Shown here piece by piece: positions 1 to 5,614 of a DNA stretch of 5,614 bases (positions are counted from its first letter, which is position 1; the number at the start of each line of letters is the position of its first letter). Made by a program: the position numbers and the translations under genes. Origin of the DNA: an uncultured Prevotellaceae bacterium. GTDB taxonomy: Bacteria > Bacteroidota > Bacteroidia > Bacteroidales > Bacteroidaceae. The stretch covers positions 1 to 5,614 of the forward strand of contig CAMZHP010000234.1 of the NCBI GenBank assembly GCA_947306845.1, written 5' to 3'. The notes beneath the pieces were generated by a model that saw nothing but the letters and a program-made list of their open reading frames with translations, was not told the DNA's origin and did no database searches.

Positions 1-34
1 GGAGATTAGGAGTTTGGGAGATTAGGAGTTTGGG
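1..34. repeat. 16-bp tandem repeat, two copies, reaching the window edge
   Basis: GGAGATTAGGAGTTTG occurs exactly twice in a row (1-16 and 17-32), followed by GG, which could begin a third copy. On the coding strand of the neighbouring gene the unit reads CAAACTCCTAATCTCC. The array lies 16 bases past the stop codon of the LtaS-like gene, so it is intergenic on the 3' side. The first copy touches the window edge, so the true copy number is unknown. It has no similarity I can see to the two other intergenic repeat types in this window. No terminator hairpin with a T-run is visible between it and the gene. Confidence 0.8.
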
Positions 35-49
35 CAGATGCCTATCATA

Positions 50-1981
50 TCAATTGTGGCGTTGCATGTACTCGGCGGTTTGTATCATAGCGAAGACATA
101 GCGGCGGAGAGAGTCGTGCCGTGCTGTCTGTGCCGTGGGGTGCAACAAACCGTTGTCTCCCACCTCATAGTAGAAGTCACGCTGCATTTGGGGATTGTGG
201 ATGACGCAGGCGATGGTGTCGCGTGCCACCAACTGTGTGTCTGAGGTATAGAACACCCTTTGGCGTGGATGGCGCAGCAAGTCGGTGCCGAAGCCCTCAT
301 TTTCGTAGGAGATGCCCATGCAGCCGAGCAGTGTCGGCATCACATCTATCTGCGTGGCGAGTCCGTCATAGTGTTTCTCTGGAATGCCCGGACCAAACAT
401 GATGCAGGGAATATGGTTGTATGATTGTGGCAGTTCGGAATCCATCTCCCCCACCAGTTTGCCATGGTCAGCGAGGATGACGAAGATGGTGTTGTCATAC
501 CATGGCTGCTGCTTCGCCTGCGCCAGAAATTCCCCGATGCAGCGGTCGGCATATTCCACGATCTGTGTTTCCGGTTCCTTCGTAACGGTTGGCATGGAAG
601 GCGGAATTACATACGGAGGATGGTTGCTGATGGTAAGCAATGTCGCCATGAAAGGTTTTCCGGTAGCAGCCGTACGGTTGATGACCGGCAAGGCGTATGA
701 GAAGAGGAATCTGTCGGGCACCCCGAAGCTGTTGACCACCTCCTCAGCAGGATAGTCCTCCTGCGCATAAACCTCATCATAGCCGTTGGTACGCAGGAAA
801 GCGTTCATGTTGTCATATTGCGACTCATGAGTCATGAAGAACAAGTTGTGGTAGCCCTCCTCATGGAGCACGGTGGCAATGCCGCTGCGATGTGGCGTCA
901 CGGTGCCCTTCATCAGGTTGCGCATCATCAAAGCAGGAAAGGAGTAAAGTGTGGCGGTAATGCCATGGTTTGTGTGTATGCCGGCAGAATAGAAGCGGGT
1001 GAAAGCTAAACTATGCTGATACAGGCTGTCGAGAGTCGGGGTGAGTCGGGCTTTCTGTCCGAAAGTCTGCATCAGACTTGCCGACATCGACTCCATCAAG
1101 ATGAAGACCACATTGGGATGTGCTGTCACTGTATCGGCCACCACTTGCCGACGGAGCAGTGCCGTACTGTCGGCAGCCCCTGTCAGCCCCATCTCGTGCC
1201 TGACGAAAGCGATGGCCTCTTGGTTGGGCATGAGGTGCAGTTCGGCATTCTCCTTCCGCATACCGTCCAGCATGCTGGTGATAAGATTAAATGAAGGGGA
1301 TATTCCCAACTGATTGAGGAAGGGGTCATCGCAATAATACGCCTGACTGATCTTGATGGGATTGTAACCAGTGCGACCACGGATGCCAAAGACACACAAG
1401 CCTATCAGCGCGGCACTGATGACAAGTCTCACAGGAACGCTCCCCCACCCCATTGCCTTCGGCTCAGTTTTCACCTTGCGGTCTGCCCGTTTTCGGAGCC
1501 ATACCAGAGCGGTGATGAGCAGCACCACGGCGATGATGAACAAAGCAAAATATGCCCAATAGGATGTCTCACCCACCAGCATGCCTGCCGTGGTACCTGC
1601 GTAGCCAAACCACCCGAAGATGCTGGCGTCGATGTTTTTGAAGAAATAGGCGAAATAGGGAATATTGGCTGCTGAGACTGCCAACACCAAGGTATAGAAT
1701 ATCCCCAGCCACCATCCTGCCGCCCTTCGGAGCCATCCCGCACAATAACCAAAGGAGGCGGCAAGGAGCAAGACGGTAAGCGGCACGATGAGAATATAGC
1801 AACCGATGACATTGTCAAACCAAATGCCTCGGATGAAGGCCGGAACCACAGAGGCGGCAGTACCGTTGCCCATCATGCCATGGAGCACAAACCATTGCAC
1901 CACACGGAACAATGATGTCAGTACCAATGCCAGCACATGGGCACCCAACAGATAGGCCAATACATGCAAAAACCGCCTCAA
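50..1981 (-). CDS. LtaS/OpgB-like sulfatase-fold membrane phosphotransferase
   Basis: The 643-residue protein has about five N-terminal membrane segments (roughly residues 4-23, 58-80, 90-110, 140-162, 183-202) and a C-terminal sulfatase/alkaline-phosphatase-fold domain (about 288-570), the LtaS layout. Likely metal and catalytic residues by analogy with LtaS are E297 (in VVFILMES), T337 as nucleophile (in GIHTNHGI), and D505-H506 (in FVILADHG); H453 in ISNHPPY matches a substrate-side histidine. Family members transfer phosphoglycerol or a related phospho-alcohol head group from a phospholipid to an acceptor outside the cytoplasmic membrane. Bacteroidota do not make classical lipoteichoic acid, so the acceptor here (periplasmic glycan, lipid A or other) is unknown. 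The start is TTG: an in-frame TAG lies two codons upstream, and the first in-frame ATG (codon 36) would remove membrane segment 1. The stop is TGA. It is probably the last gene of the cysS unit. Family is secure, substrate is not. Confidence 0.93.
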   Translation of the reverse strand: MRRFLHVLAYLLGAHVLALVLTSLFRVVQWFVLHGMMGNGTAASVVPAFIRGIWFDNVIGCYILIVPLTVLLLAASFGYCAGWLRRAAGWWLGIFYTLVLAVSAANIPYFAYFFKNIDASIFGWFGYAGTTAGMLVGETSYWAYFALFIIAVVLLITALVWLRKRADRKVKTEPKAMGWGSVPVRLVISAALIGLCVFGIRGRTGYNPIKISQAYYCDDPFLNQLGISPSFNLITSMLDGMRKENAELHLMPNQEAIAFVRHEMGLTGAADSTALLRRQVVADTVTAHPNVVFILMESMSASLMQTFGQKARLTPTLDSLYQHSLAFTRFYSAGIHTNHGITATLYSFPALMMRNLMKGTVTPHRSGIATVLHEEGYHNLFFMTHESQYDNMNAFLRTNGYDEVYAQEDYPAEEVVNSFGVPDRFLFSYALPVINRTAATGKPFMATLLTISNHPPYVIPPSMPTVTKEPETQIVEYADRCIGEFLAQAKQQPWYDNTIFVILADHGKLVGEMDSELPQSYNHIPCIMFGPGIPEKHYDGLATQIDVMPTLLGCMGISYENEGFGTDLLRHPRQRVFYTSDTQLVARDTIACVIHNPQMQRDFYYEVGDNGLLHPTAQTARHDSLRRYVFAMIQTAEYMQRHN

Positions 1982-2029
1982 CGACTAATAACTAAAAACT
2001 ATGAACTATGAATTCTGAACTATGAACTA
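1981..2029 (-). repeat. Heptamer (TAGTTCA) tandem array filling the intergenic gap
   Basis: Read on the minus strand from 2029 down to 1981, the sequence divides into seven consecutive 7-base units: TAGTTCA, TAGTTCA, GAATTCA, TAGTTCA, TAGTTTT, TAGTTAT, TAGTCGT. Three are identical and the others decay towards the downstream gene. The first TAG is the stop codon of the zinc-ribbon gene, and the last base of the seventh unit is the first base of the TTG start of the LtaS-like gene, so the array occupies the whole 45-base gap. Because 7 is not a multiple of 3, successive TAGs fall in all three frames. On the plus strand the unit reads TGAACTA, which also puts TGA in all frames. A second, shorter copy lies at 4826-4846. 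Confidence 0.85.
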
Positions 2030-3070
2030 ATTCTCTACTGGTTTGATGACCATCTTGTCGGGCGAAGTGGGAGTTGCGGGTTTTGGTGTCACCTCAATAG
2101 CCTTTGGTTGGATCTGCTCCGTCACCTTGACAGGCTCTACTTCTTTCTTTTCCGTCTTTTCCTCCTTTTCTGGTTTCTTCTGTTTCTCCACCTTCGGAGC
2201 CACTTTTTCCCAGTCGGCACTGCTGAGCCCGCTCACACGGTCGCCGTTGGCATCATAGGAAGCGGAGCGCACGTCGGTGCTCACCTTGTAGCCATCCTTG
2301 TCCACCACCACACGTCCGCGGTCGATGACCTCCAGCGACGGGTTGTCGGGTGTTGTTGTGAGGCGGTAGAAGCCAAATTCAGTGTTACCAGAATTGCGTG
2401 ATGCGATGATGATGATATATTTCTCATTGGTACTGAGATAGGCATTGAGCACACCGCTTCCCTCGTAGTCGACAACAGCCTTGCTGTTGAGCGCCTGGAG
2501 ATCAACCTCCTTGTCCGACTGGCTGGCCGCATCATAAACGTGGAGGTGTCCGTCGCGAAGATAGACCATGCAATGGCGCTGACGGTCGGGGAATTTCGCT
2601 ACGATGGTAGAGCTTTGATAGAGCTCTGTCTCCACGCTGTCAATTACTGCCTTGAGTTCGTTGTCCACGGTGGTATTGAGACTGAAGGTCTTGGTGTCCA
2701 TCATCTTCACGGCGATGAAAATGCCCAATACAATGAGGGAGAGGAAAACGATGACACTTCCGATAATGATGGTAGAGGTGGAGTACTTGCTGCCTATCTT
2801 TTCCTCGTATTCCAGCTTCACCTTCTCAGAATCCTCCTTCAGATGACGCATGTATTTGCCCAACTTGCCCTCATGCTCATCACCAGCAGCCAGGGTATCG
2901 TCGGCATCAGCGTCATCGGATGTCATCTCAGCGGGTTCTTCATAAATCTCCTCCGGCGGCATATCCTCGTCAATGGAGGCAAAGCGAGTCTCCCCCTTGC
3001 AGTAGGGGCAGATTTGGGCATACTGGTATATCTGTCGCCCGCAGGATGGGCATTTTCTCTTATTCTTCAT
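2027..3070 (-). CDS. Membrane-anchored zinc-ribbon protein, function unknown
   Basis: The 347-residue protein starts with ATG. Parts in order: an N-terminal zinc ribbon with two CxxC knuckles (C7, C10, C21, C24; CPSC and CPYC ten residues apart); a strongly acidic stretch (about 33-68); a short charged, helix-prone segment (70-95); one membrane helix (about 99-122); a mostly beta-looking domain (about 125-290), in which residues 160-195 resemble a beta-propeller blade (CMVYLRDGHLHVYD); then a Lys/Glu-rich segment (290-311) and a Pro/Val/Thr/Lys-rich tail (312-347). The likely topology is ribbon in the cytoplasm and beta domain plus tail in the periplasm. The tail resembles the periplasm-spanning linker of TonB-type proteins, but no TonB C-terminal domain follows. 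It lies 22 bases after cysS and 45 before the LtaS-like gene, with no promoter of its own visible. I recognise the ribbon-plus-anchor design but no named family. The stop TAG is also the first triplet of a heptamer repeat. Confidence 0.9.
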   Translation of the reverse strand: MKNKRKCPSCGRQIYQYAQICPYCKGETRFASIDEDMPPEEIYEEPAEMTSDDADADDTLAAGDEHEGKLGKYMRHLKEDSEKVKLEYEEKIGSKYSTSTIIIGSVIVFLSLIVLGIFIAVKMMDTKTFSLNTTVDNELKAVIDSVETELYQSSTIVAKFPDRQRHCMVYLRDGHLHVYDAASQSDKEVDLQALNSKAVVDYEGSGVLNAYLSTNEKYIIIIASRNSGNTEFGFYRLTTTPDNPSLEVIDRGRVVVDKDGYKVSTDVRSASYDANGDRVSGLSSADWEKVAPKVEKQKKPEKEEKTEKKEVEPVKVTEQIQPKAIEVTPKPATPTSPDKMVIKPVEN

Positions 3071-3092
3071 GACATCGTCTTTGATGTGATTG

Positions 3093-4583
3093 CTATTTGT
3101 TGAGTTTCCAGGTCACACCATCCTTGGTGTCCTTCACCTCGAAACCCGCTGCACTGAGCGCATCACGTATCTGGTCGCTGGTAGCCCAATCCTTGGCAGC
3201 CTTAGCCTTGGCACGCAGGTCGAGCACCATGTCAACCACCTTGCTGAAGGCCTCCTCACGGGCATTGCCGGAATTACCTTTCTCGGGTCTGAGTCCCAGA
3301 AGGTCGAAGGCGAAGAGGTGCATGGTCTGTGAGAGTTCTTCGAGGTCGGCACTGCTGATGGAAGCCTTGTGGTCGAGCAGGATGTTCACCTGATGGCAAG
3401 CCTCAAAAAGGAGACTGATGACCACCGGTGTTTGGAAGTCATCGTTCATGGCATCATAGCACTTCTGGCGCAAATTCGTCACCAACTGATGAGTTGCAGC
3501 ATCTGACTCCTTTGCCGTGGTGACGCGTCCGAGGTCAGCGATGCCATCGATGAGCCGCTCCAGTCCCTTCTCACTGGCTTTCAGTGCTTCGTTGGAGAAA
3601 TCCACCGTCCCCCGGTAGTGTGCCGAGAGGATGAAGAAACGGATGGTCATGGGCGAGAAAGCCTGTGTGAGCGTCGGGCTATCGCCGGTGAAGAACTGCT
3701 CGAGGGTGATGAAGTTGCCGAGGCTCTTGCCCATTTTCTGTCCGTTGATGGTGATCATGTTGTTGTGCATCCAATAGGTCACCATCTGTTCGCCCTGACT
3801 TGCCACGGCCTGTGCAATCTCGCACTCATGGTGCGGGAAAATGAGGTCCATGCCTCCCCCGTGGATATCAAAATGAGCTCCTAGGTATTTGCGCCCCATG
3901 GCTGTACATTCGCAGTGCCATCCCGGGAATCCATCACTCCACTCGCTGGGCCATCGCATGATATGCTCAGGCTGTGCTTTCTTCCACAAGGCGAAGTCAG
4001 CCTGGTTGTGCTTCTCCCCTACTCCGTCGAGCTCACGGCTGGCATTGATGACATTGTCGAGGTTGCGCCCCGAAAGGATACCATAGCCATAGCGCTCGTT
4101 ATATTTGGCGACATCGAAATAGATACTGCCGTTGCTCTCATAGGCAAAGCCATTGGCGAGAATCTCCCTCACCAGTTGCTGCTGCTCGATGATATGCCCT
4201 GTGGCATGTGGCTCGATGCTGGGAGGCAGCACGTTGAGCGCCTCCATGGCCTGATGGTAACGGTTGGTATAATATTGTGCTACCTCCATCGGCTCCAGTT
4301 GCTCCAGACGCGCTTTCTTGGCTATCTTATCATCCCCCTCGTCGGCATCATGCTCAAGATGTCCCACATCAGTGATATTGCGTACATAGCGCACCTTATA
4401 GCCCAGATGGCGCAGGTAGCGGAACACGACATCAAAGGTGATGGCAGGCCGTGCATGCCCCAGATGTGGGTCACCATAGACGGTCGGACCACATACATAC
4501 ATCCCCACATTGGGGGCATGAAGGGGTTTGAACGGCTCTTTCCTCCTGGTGAGCGTATTATAAATCAAAAGTGTCTGTTCCAT
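3093..4583 (-). CDS. cysS: Cysteinyl-tRNA synthetase
   Basis: Class I aminoacyl-tRNA synthetase that charges tRNA-Cys with cysteine using ATP in the cytoplasm. The 496 residues compare with 461 in E. coli CysS. The HIGH-type signature is HLGH (40-43) within [13 protein letters not shown], and the KMSKS-type signature is KMGKS (283-287). The four zinc ligands known from the E. coli enzyme are present by alignment: C31, C226 (in GWHCEC), H251 and E255 (in FPHHECE). A DALR-type helical domain follows (about 355-430, with MNDDFQTP at 379-386), then the usual C-terminal segment (441-496, with [10 protein letters not shown] and DGVTWKL). The gene appears complete and intact. ATG at 4583 gives the standard N-terminus and lies about 20 bases below a good Bacteroidota promoter; the leader is A-rich with no Shine-Dalgarno sequence. 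The stop is TAG. It is first in the probable unit with the zinc-ribbon and LtaS-like genes. Confidence 0.98.
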   Translation of the reverse strand: MEQTLLIYNTLTRRKEPFKPLHAPNVGMYVCGPTVYGDPHLGHARPAITFDVVFRYLRHLGYKVRYVRNITDVGHLEHDADEGDDKIAKKARLEQLEPMEVAQYYTNRYHQAMEALNVLPPSIEPHATGHIIEQQQLVREILANGFAYESNGSIYFDVAKYNERYGYGILSGRNLDNVINASRELDGVGEKHNQADFALWKKAQPEHIMRWPSEWSDGFPGWHCECTAMGRKYLGAHFDIHGGGMDLIFPHHECEIAQAVASQGEQMVTYWMHNNMITINGQKMGKSLGNFITLEQFFTGDSPTLTQAFSPMTIRFFILSAHYRGTVDFSNEALKASEKGLERLIDGIADLGRVTTAKESDAATHQLVTNLRQKCYDAMNDDFQTPVVISLLFEACHQVNILLDHKASISSADLEELSQTMHLFAFDLLGLRPEKGNSGNAREEAFSKVVDMVLDLRAKAKAAKDWATSDQIRDALSAAGFEVKDTKDGVTWKLNK

Positions 4584-4604
4584 ATCATGTTAAGTTTTTA
4601 TTTG

Positions 4605-4636
4605 CAAAGATACGATTTACCGAGGGAAAAGCCAAA
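4605..4636 (-). promoter_or_regulatory. Bacteroidota-type promoter for cysS
   Basis: On the minus strand, TTTG (4636-4633) is followed after 20 bases by TATCTTTG (4612-4605). This matches the published Bacteroides consensus recognised by the primary sigma factor, TTTG then TAnnTTTG with 19-21 bases between. Transcription should begin a few bases past 4605, giving a leader of only about 15 bases before the cysS ATG. That leaves little room for a leader regulator such as a riboswitch or attenuator. No comparable promoter is visible before the next two genes. Confidence 0.8.
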
Positions 4637-4664
4637 TTTTATTCAACCTTTTCCAAACATTATC

Positions 4665-4777
4665 AACACCGAGACACTGAGACGCAGAATGCAAATAATC
4701 ATCTCAACACACAGATACAGAGATACAGAGAGCAAATGATCAGCAGGAGAATTCACATCAACACAGAGACGCAGAGG
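4665..4777. repeat. Diverged direct repeats with an octamer (GAGACRCA) core
   Basis: Read on the plus strand, three related segments begin with AACAC: copy A at 4665-4700, copy B at 4706-4741, and a shorter copy C at 4760-4777 (AACACAGAGACGCAGAGG). A and B align without gaps and agree at 27 of 36 positions. Inside each there is an 8-base periodicity, for example GAGACACT-GAGACGCA in A and AGATACAG-AGATACAG in B. A fourth, inverted copy of the core forms the right arm of the hairpin at 4765-4802. Similar CACAGAGACACAGAG-like interspersed repeats occur between genes in many bacterial genomes (my recollection, not searched). The region lies between the barrel gene's stop and the cysS promoter and has no credible gene. 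Confidence 0.7.
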
Positions 4778-4811
4778 AAAAACTCTATACCTCTGCGTCT
4801 CTATATTTTTT
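4765..4811 (+). terminator. Perfect 13-bp hairpin with T-run on the plus strand
   Basis: AGAGACGCAGAGG (4765-4777) and CCTCTGCGTCTCT (4790-4802) are exact inverted repeats with a 12-base loop. On the plus strand they are followed by ATA and six Ts (4806-4811), the shape of an intrinsic terminator. No plus-strand gene precedes it, so it could only stop antisense transcripts approaching from the cysS side. On the minus strand the same hairpin lies 41 bases past the barrel gene's stop and could fold in that mRNA's 3' end, but it is followed by GTGTTGATG rather than a T-run. The arms are a repeat copy and its inverse, so the hairpin may simply be a repeat product. The structure is certain; terminator function is a guess. 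Confidence 0.5.
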
Positions 4812-4825
4812 CTGGGTATAACCCT

Positions 4826-4846
4826 AAAACTATGAACTATGAACTA
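4826..4846 (-). repeat. Second heptamer (TAGTTCA) array at a stop codon
   Basis: Read on the minus strand from 4846 down: TAGTTCA, TAGTTCA, TAGTTTT. These are the same units, in the same order, as in the array at 1981-2029, but with fewer copies. The first TAG is the stop codon of the outer-membrane barrel gene, exactly as the other array begins with the stop of the zinc-ribbon gene. The two genes are unrelated and almost 3 kb apart. Confidence 0.8.
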
Positions 4847-5614
4847 AAAACCTCCTCCGGGTCTTCCGCCGCCGAAGCCGCCACCGAAGCCGCCGCCACC
4901 ACCACGGGGTCGATCACCGCCACGGGGTCGGTCACCACCGCCCCAATTGCCGCGGCCTGGTCCGTCACCCGGTCCAAAGCCGCCACGTCCTCCTTGTCTG
5001 CCCCTGAAGGTATTGATGCGGTAGCTGACATGGATCATGGCATAGGAGGTGATGGCGTTCACCTCGCGGTCGGTCCATCCGTTGGCACTCACCGTGCGCG
5101 AGAAGTTGGTCTGTTTGTTGAGGATGTCATACCACTGCAACATGACGGTGAGTTTCTTTCCCTTGAGGAAACTTTGAGAGAGTTGTGCGTTCCAGATGAA
5201 CTCATTGGTATTGAGTGTTTGGTCGCTGTATCCCCTCTTGCTGAACATATGGAAGTCGGTGGAGAGGTTGGTTCCCCATGGGAAGGTAATCCGAGTATTT
5301 CCTCCGTAGGAGAAGTTCCATGTGGAGAGGTTGCGCGATGCTTGCAGTTTGTTCTCCGTATGGGCGTAAGTGGCATTTCCGTTGAGGGAGAAGTTGAGCC
5401 AACTGTTGCGGAAGCTGAGAGAAGCAGATGGTGACAAGTTGAACGTGTGGGTGACATTGCGGTCAGGAATGGCCGTCCTGTTAAGGTTGACATATCCGAT
5501 CTGGTGGCGGTAGTTGCCGTTGACCGATCCGCTGACATCCCATCTGTTGAGGGTGTCGAGGGCGATGTTGAATGTCACGCCTCCGTTGGCACCCCAGTTG
5601 CCGTTGATGTTCTC
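4844..5614 (-). CDS. Outer-membrane beta-barrel (TonB-receptor-like) protein, C-terminal part
   Basis: This is the last 256 residues of a larger protein; the frame is open to the window edge and the real start lies outside. The visible part is a run of amphipathic beta strands rich in Asn, Ser, Thr and aromatic residues, with barrel hallmarks such as LTVMLQWYDILNKQTNFSRT and a final strand SYAMIHVSYRINTF (about fragment residues 190-203). This fits the C-terminal barrel of Bacteroidota outer-membrane beta-barrel family proteins (OMP_b-brl_3-like), which usually have an N-terminal carboxypeptidase-regulatory-like domain and a plug; neither can be seen here. After the last strand comes a 53-residue tail (4847-5005) with 29 Gly and 9 Arg, containing GGDRPRGGDRPRGG and GGGFGGGFGGG and ending in Phe. 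Substrate unknown. The stop TAG begins a heptamer repeat. It lies upstream of cysS in the same direction, but the 260-base gap and the cysS promoter suggest a separate unit. Confidence 0.9.
   Translation of the reverse strand, partial: ENINGNWGANGGVTFNIALDTLNRWDVSGSVNGNYRHQIGYVNLNRTAIPDRNVTHTFNLSPSASLSFRNSWLNFSLNGNATYAHTENKLQASRNLSTWNFSYGGNTRITFPWGTNLSTDFHMFSKRGYSDQTLNTNEFIWNAQLSQSFLKGKKLTVMLQWYDILNKQTNFSRTVSANGWTDREVNAITSYAMIHVSYRINTFRGRQGGRGGFGPGDGPGRGNWGGGDRPRGGDRPRGGGGGFGGGFGGGRPGGGF
4902..4937. repeat. 18-bp in-frame tandem repeat inside the barrel gene's tail
   Basis: Two 18-base units, 4902-4919 and 4920-4937, differ at 2 positions. They encode the repeated hexapeptide in GGDRPRGGDRPRGG. 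Next to them, 4859-4900 is a GCC/GAA-rich low-complexity stretch encoding GGGFGGGFGGG-type sequence. Unit lengths are multiples of 3, so copy-number change would lengthen or shorten the tail without a frameshift. Confidence 0.75.

Noticed and set aside
33..42. Hairpin GGCAGATGCC as terminator of the LtaS-like gene
   Set aside because: The stem is only 4 bp with a 2-base loop and no T-run.
1874..1876. ATG at codon 36 as the start of the LtaS-like gene
   Set aside because: It would remove the first membrane segment, which is normal for this family, leaving four; the upstream TTG keeps the full layout.
1995..2001. Promoter -7 element TAGTTTT before the LtaS-like gene
   Set aside because: It lacks the final G of TAnnTTTG, has no TTTG about 20 bases upstream, and is explained by the heptamer repeat.
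2540..3103. Plus-strand open frame of 187 codons
   Set aside because: It is antisense to the zinc-ribbon gene, whose CxxC motifs and membrane helix are clearly the real signal.
4565..4588. Tiny out-of-frame ATG reading frame (7 codons) overlapping the cysS start
   Set aside because: It follows by chance from the sequence ATGATATGG, and nothing suggests it is translated or regulatory.
3915..4739. Plus-strand open frame of 274 codons
   Set aside because: It is antisense to the conserved catalytic core of cysS and has no recognisable domain; length alone reflects the codon composition of the real gene.
4665..4802. CRISPR array
   Set aside because: Copies are diverged, unevenly spaced (41 then 54 bases), lack unique spacers of constant size, include an inverted copy, and have no cas gene nearby.
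4571..5434. Plus-strand open frame of 287 codons across the repeats and antisense to the barrel gene
   Set aside because: The first part is translated repeat (HRDTETQ, NTETQRK) and the rest is antisense to a clear barrel protein. It yields low-complexity Ala/Thr sequence with no domain.

Overview
The window looks like a piece of a Bacteroidota chromosome, most likely from the Prevotella/Bacteroides side of the phylum. Supporting points are a promoter of the Bacteroidota type (TTTG, 20-base spacer, TATCTTTG), no clear Shine-Dalgarno sequence before any start, a KMGKS-type cysteinyl-tRNA synthetase, and an outer-membrane beta-barrel protein with a glycine-rich tail. The genus is inferred from overall resemblance, not from a search.

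All four genes lie on the minus strand, so they are transcribed from right to left. At the right edge is the 3' part of an outer-membrane beta-barrel gene of the TonB-receptor-like type (4844-5614, 5' end outside the window). A 260-base intergenic region follows (4584-4843). Reading leftwards, it holds a heptamer repeat at the barrel gene's stop codon, a perfect 13-bp hairpin, diverged copies of a GAGACRCA-like repeat, and the promoter of the next gene. After it come cysS (3093-4583), a gene for a membrane-anchored zinc-ribbon protein of unknown function (2027-3070) and an LtaS/OpgB-like sulfatase-fold membrane phosphotransferase (50-1981). The gaps between these three are only 22 and 45 bases, and one promoter is visible upstream of cysS, so they probably form one transcription unit.

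In function, cysS is housekeeping (charging tRNA-Cys). The zinc-ribbon protein and the LtaS-like enzyme are both predicted inner-membrane proteins with domains outside the cytoplasm; a shared envelope role is possible but unproven.

The most unusual features are between the genes. Every intergenic stretch longer than 25 bases carries a short tandem repeat. Two unlinked intergenic sites carry the same heptamer, TAGTTCA, and in both the first heptamer supplies the TAG stop codon of the gene upstream. I see no mobile-element gene, CRISPR array, defence system or RNA gene, and no convincing new multi-gene system. The repeats, the uncharacterised zinc-ribbon protein and the RGG-like tail of the barrel protein are the parts most worth following up.
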